Source of the DNA: Prostheceraeus crozeri
Lineage: Eukaryota; Platyhelminthes; Polycladida; Euryleptidae
Length of the DNA stretch: 64,000 nucleotides
Direction: 5' to 3'
Assembly: GCA_907163375.1 (NCBI GenBank)
Contig: CAJQUW010009284.1
Span: 37,811 to 101,810 of the forward strand
Positions within the stretch are counted from its first letter, which is position 1, and each line of letters starts with the position of its first letter. Under the pieces are notes generated by a model, which worked only from the letters and a program-made list of their open reading frames with translations, made no database searches and was not told the origin of the DNA. The translations under genes were made by a program, and so were the position numbers. Positions 62,389-64,000 of this stretch are shown in pieces.

Positions 62389-62967
62389 AACGAAGGCAGA
62401 TACGAACAAGCCGATTCTTTCACTGAATTTGTCTCACTCTTAGCTTTCAAACGAGCTATCGCACGACAAAATCCGTCCACTGGAAGCAAGCTGTCCAGGG
62501 GGGGGGACGTCAGCCGAAAATTTTTTCTCTCCGATTTCGCTGGAAACATCCTTCCTAACCCAAAATTTCACGTAGATTCCGAATCTGGCCTCCGTTTTCT
62601 CATCCGATGCTTCGTTTGGACGCTACACACCAAAAACATCACACACTATAGCCTCAAGACTAATCCTGGCGGTCGCCCACGTCAACCTAGACGGTCGCCC
62701 ACGTCAACCAGGCGGTCGGACCAACTCACCCGAGTCTCACACTCTGTCGTTGCAGAGGGGGGGGGACGTCAGCGAACATGTTGTGAACGTGGACCCACCT
62801 GGCCGGCACACCACGACAGACCACAACCTCTGTCGTTCCAGAGGGGGGGGACTCAGACACGAAGCACCACGGCGGCCGACCACGACACTCTGCCGTGCCA
62901 GAGGGGGGGGGGACGCAGCGATGGCCGCCATCTTGCGCGGTCCAGAAGTGGAGTTTTGCTTACTACT
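62389..62967. repeat. Polinton right terminal inverted repeat
   Basis: Inverted copy of the left TIR, ending GCTTACTACT before the CTGGGG duplication. In the outer 345 bp only about two substitutions and C/G-tract lengths differ from the left arm. It includes the three G-tract plus CTCTG/CAGAG hairpin modules. Confidence 0.95.
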
Positions 62968-62973
62968 CTGGGG
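62968..62973. repeat. Polinton target-site duplication, right copy
   Basis: CTGGGG, identical to 38760-38765. Confidence 0.97.
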
Positions 62974-64000
62974 TGAGTTGATGACAGGAAAAATGATGAG
63001 ACTTTCATGTGGATTATTGGCTGTTGAGTCAATATTTGGTTGGACTCTCAGTGGTCCCTTACCGAATACTGATTCTAGGCTCGACAAACTTTGCTATGCG
63101 TAGTTTTCATTGCTGAATCAGACAGCACCTGTGAGCGATCTTTGGAGCTTAGAGGCGATCGGAATTCGTGATCCCATTCAGGTCGCAGCAAAAGAGGAAA
63201 AAATGAAGGAAATCGAGGATCATTTCTGAATTCTGTTTCTCAATCAGAAAATGGAAGATACCGAGTTGCTTTACCGTGGGAAAAGAGGGAATGAAAATTC
63301 GATCTCAAATAACAGAAATGTCGCTTACCCAGTCGTTTGGAGAGTATTACTCAGAAGCTTGAGAAAGAAAAAACAAATATAAGGAGTATGAAGAGATATT
63401 CGATTCATGGTTATTGTGAGGGTTTTACGAAGAAGTGTCGGCATGAACATAGAAAATGATTGTCATTATTTGCCCCATAGACCTGTTTTCAAAGTTGACA
63501 GCAGTACCACTCCCGTGAGGCCAGTGGTTTGACGCCTCGTGCAAAACGGAGTCCGGATTGTCTTTGAATCATTGCTTAGAAGTTGGCCCAACTTTGATTG
63601 ACTTGCTCCCTCAATTCTCATGCGTAATATAGAATGCGAGACAGGGTGGGAGTGATCGCGGATATTCGTAAAGCCTTCCAAAAGATAGAAGTTTGTGTGA
63701 AAGGACAAAGATTATCTCCGATTCCTTTGGTGGAAAAATAGAGAGGAGAAGTCTGATAAAGATCTTTCCGTCATAATCGGGTGTTTTTGGCCTTAATTGT
63801 AGTCCATTCTGCTGAACAGTGTAATCAAACATCATTTAGATAAAAGTGAAGATGACAACCGCTATTGCTCAGCAATTGAAGCAGTGTCTCTATGTGGACA
63901 ATGTGGTGACCTCTGTAGATACTTTAGAGGATTTTGATAACTTTCGATCGACATCGATCAAAGTTATGGAAAATGCCAAAGATGGAATTGATGGACATGG
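62968..64000 (+). mobile_element. BEL/Pao LTR retroelement, continuation (pol)
   Basis: BEL/Pao pol sequence resumes right outside the Polinton: protease-to-RT linker motifs (VESIFGWTLSGPL), SDLWSLEAIGIRDP, and near the window end a reverse-transcriptase block (QCLYVDNVVTSVDTLEDFDN). The element runs off the window, so integrase and 3' LTR are not seen. It is clearly broken, with roughly half a dozen interruptions, and is older than the Polinton inserted in it. Confidence 0.8.

Larger units (their letters stand above)
38766..62967. mobile_element. Polinton/Maverick, 24.2 kb, apparently whole
   Basis: A self-synthesising DNA transposon/virus-like element bounded by TIRs beginning AGTAGTAAGC and by a 6-bp CTGGGG duplication. 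It carries the full diagnostic set: protein-primed family B DNA polymerase, RVE-type integrase with chromodomain, adenain-type cysteine protease, FtsK/HerA-type packaging ATPase and a double-jelly-roll-type major capsid protein, plus many accessory genes. Long frames are open, and the outer TIR arms differ at about two positions besides C-tract length, so it looks whole or nearly so and young. It sits inside a BEL/Pao element, so it inserted after that element. Confidence 0.97.

Noticed and set aside
1-64000. CRISPR arrays, bacterial operons, rRNA
   Set aside because: Spliceosomal introns, animal gene content and eukaryotic transposons rule out a prokaryotic reading; no such arrays or rRNA were seen.

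Overview
This is animal nuclear DNA, probably from an invertebrate; an arthropod is favoured. It is AT-rich with long introns. It holds several exons of one conserved animal gene (scribble, minus strand), DNA-transposon remnants, tRNA-derived SINE-like pieces, a LINE tail and a BEL/Pao LTR retroelement. The BEL/Pao element is split by one large Polinton/Maverick. Everything here was read by eye; no searches were run.

Region 1-28.6 kb: scribble on the minus strand. Seven exons are supported by splice sites, compatible phases and PDZ signatures. They run from upstream linker exons (28.5, 25.9-26.4, 22.5-22.9 kb) through PDZ1 (19.2-19.6 kb) and PDZ2 (4.95-2.5 kb) to PDZ3 (2.15-2.5 kb). The LRR part and PDZ4 are not seen. 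Introns hold a decayed mariner-type transposase, a hAT MITE, a 69-bp micro-MITE and foldback repeats.

Region 28.6-37.2 kb: no gene recognised. It contains a 2.3-kb hAT-type element with a perfect 8-bp target duplication and a smaller TIR element inside it, two tRNA-like SINE heads and a decayed LINE 3' end.

Region 37.2-64 kb: a BEL/Pao retroelement (broken) interrupted at 38766 by a 24,202-bp Polinton. The Polinton is bounded by TIRs beginning AGTAGTAAGC and a perfect 6-bp target duplication CTGGGG. It looks whole or nearly whole and young: the two TIRs differ at about two positions in the outer 345 bp, apart from C-tract lengths. BEL/Pao coding resumes on the far side.

Polinton layout. The left arm has a C-tract tandem array, then a structured leader intron and three plus-strand genes. 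Each of these genes ends in what looks like a histone-type 3' stem-loop. Next come protein-primed PolB (with short 5' introns), two paralogous WEVGV virion-type proteins (minus), two PC4-like proteins and a TATA-binding-protein-like protein (plus). A long, tightly packed minus-strand block follows: adenain-type protease, major capsid protein, basic pX-like protein, integrase with chromodomain, Cys-rich ORF, conserved 230-aa protein, packaging ATPase, a second pX-like protein, a membrane RING-like protein, a PolB-module paralogue, a DEDDh exonuclease-like protein and early-type ORFs at the right end.

The most unusual points are (1) a TBP-like gene beside PC4-like genes, which may form an element-encoded transcription module; (2) three histone-like stem-loop 3' ends; (3) recurrent CTAT-loop hairpins in the left arm; (4) a shared CCAAT-CCAAT-TATA promoter plus an intron directly after the start codon in two genes at opposite ends.
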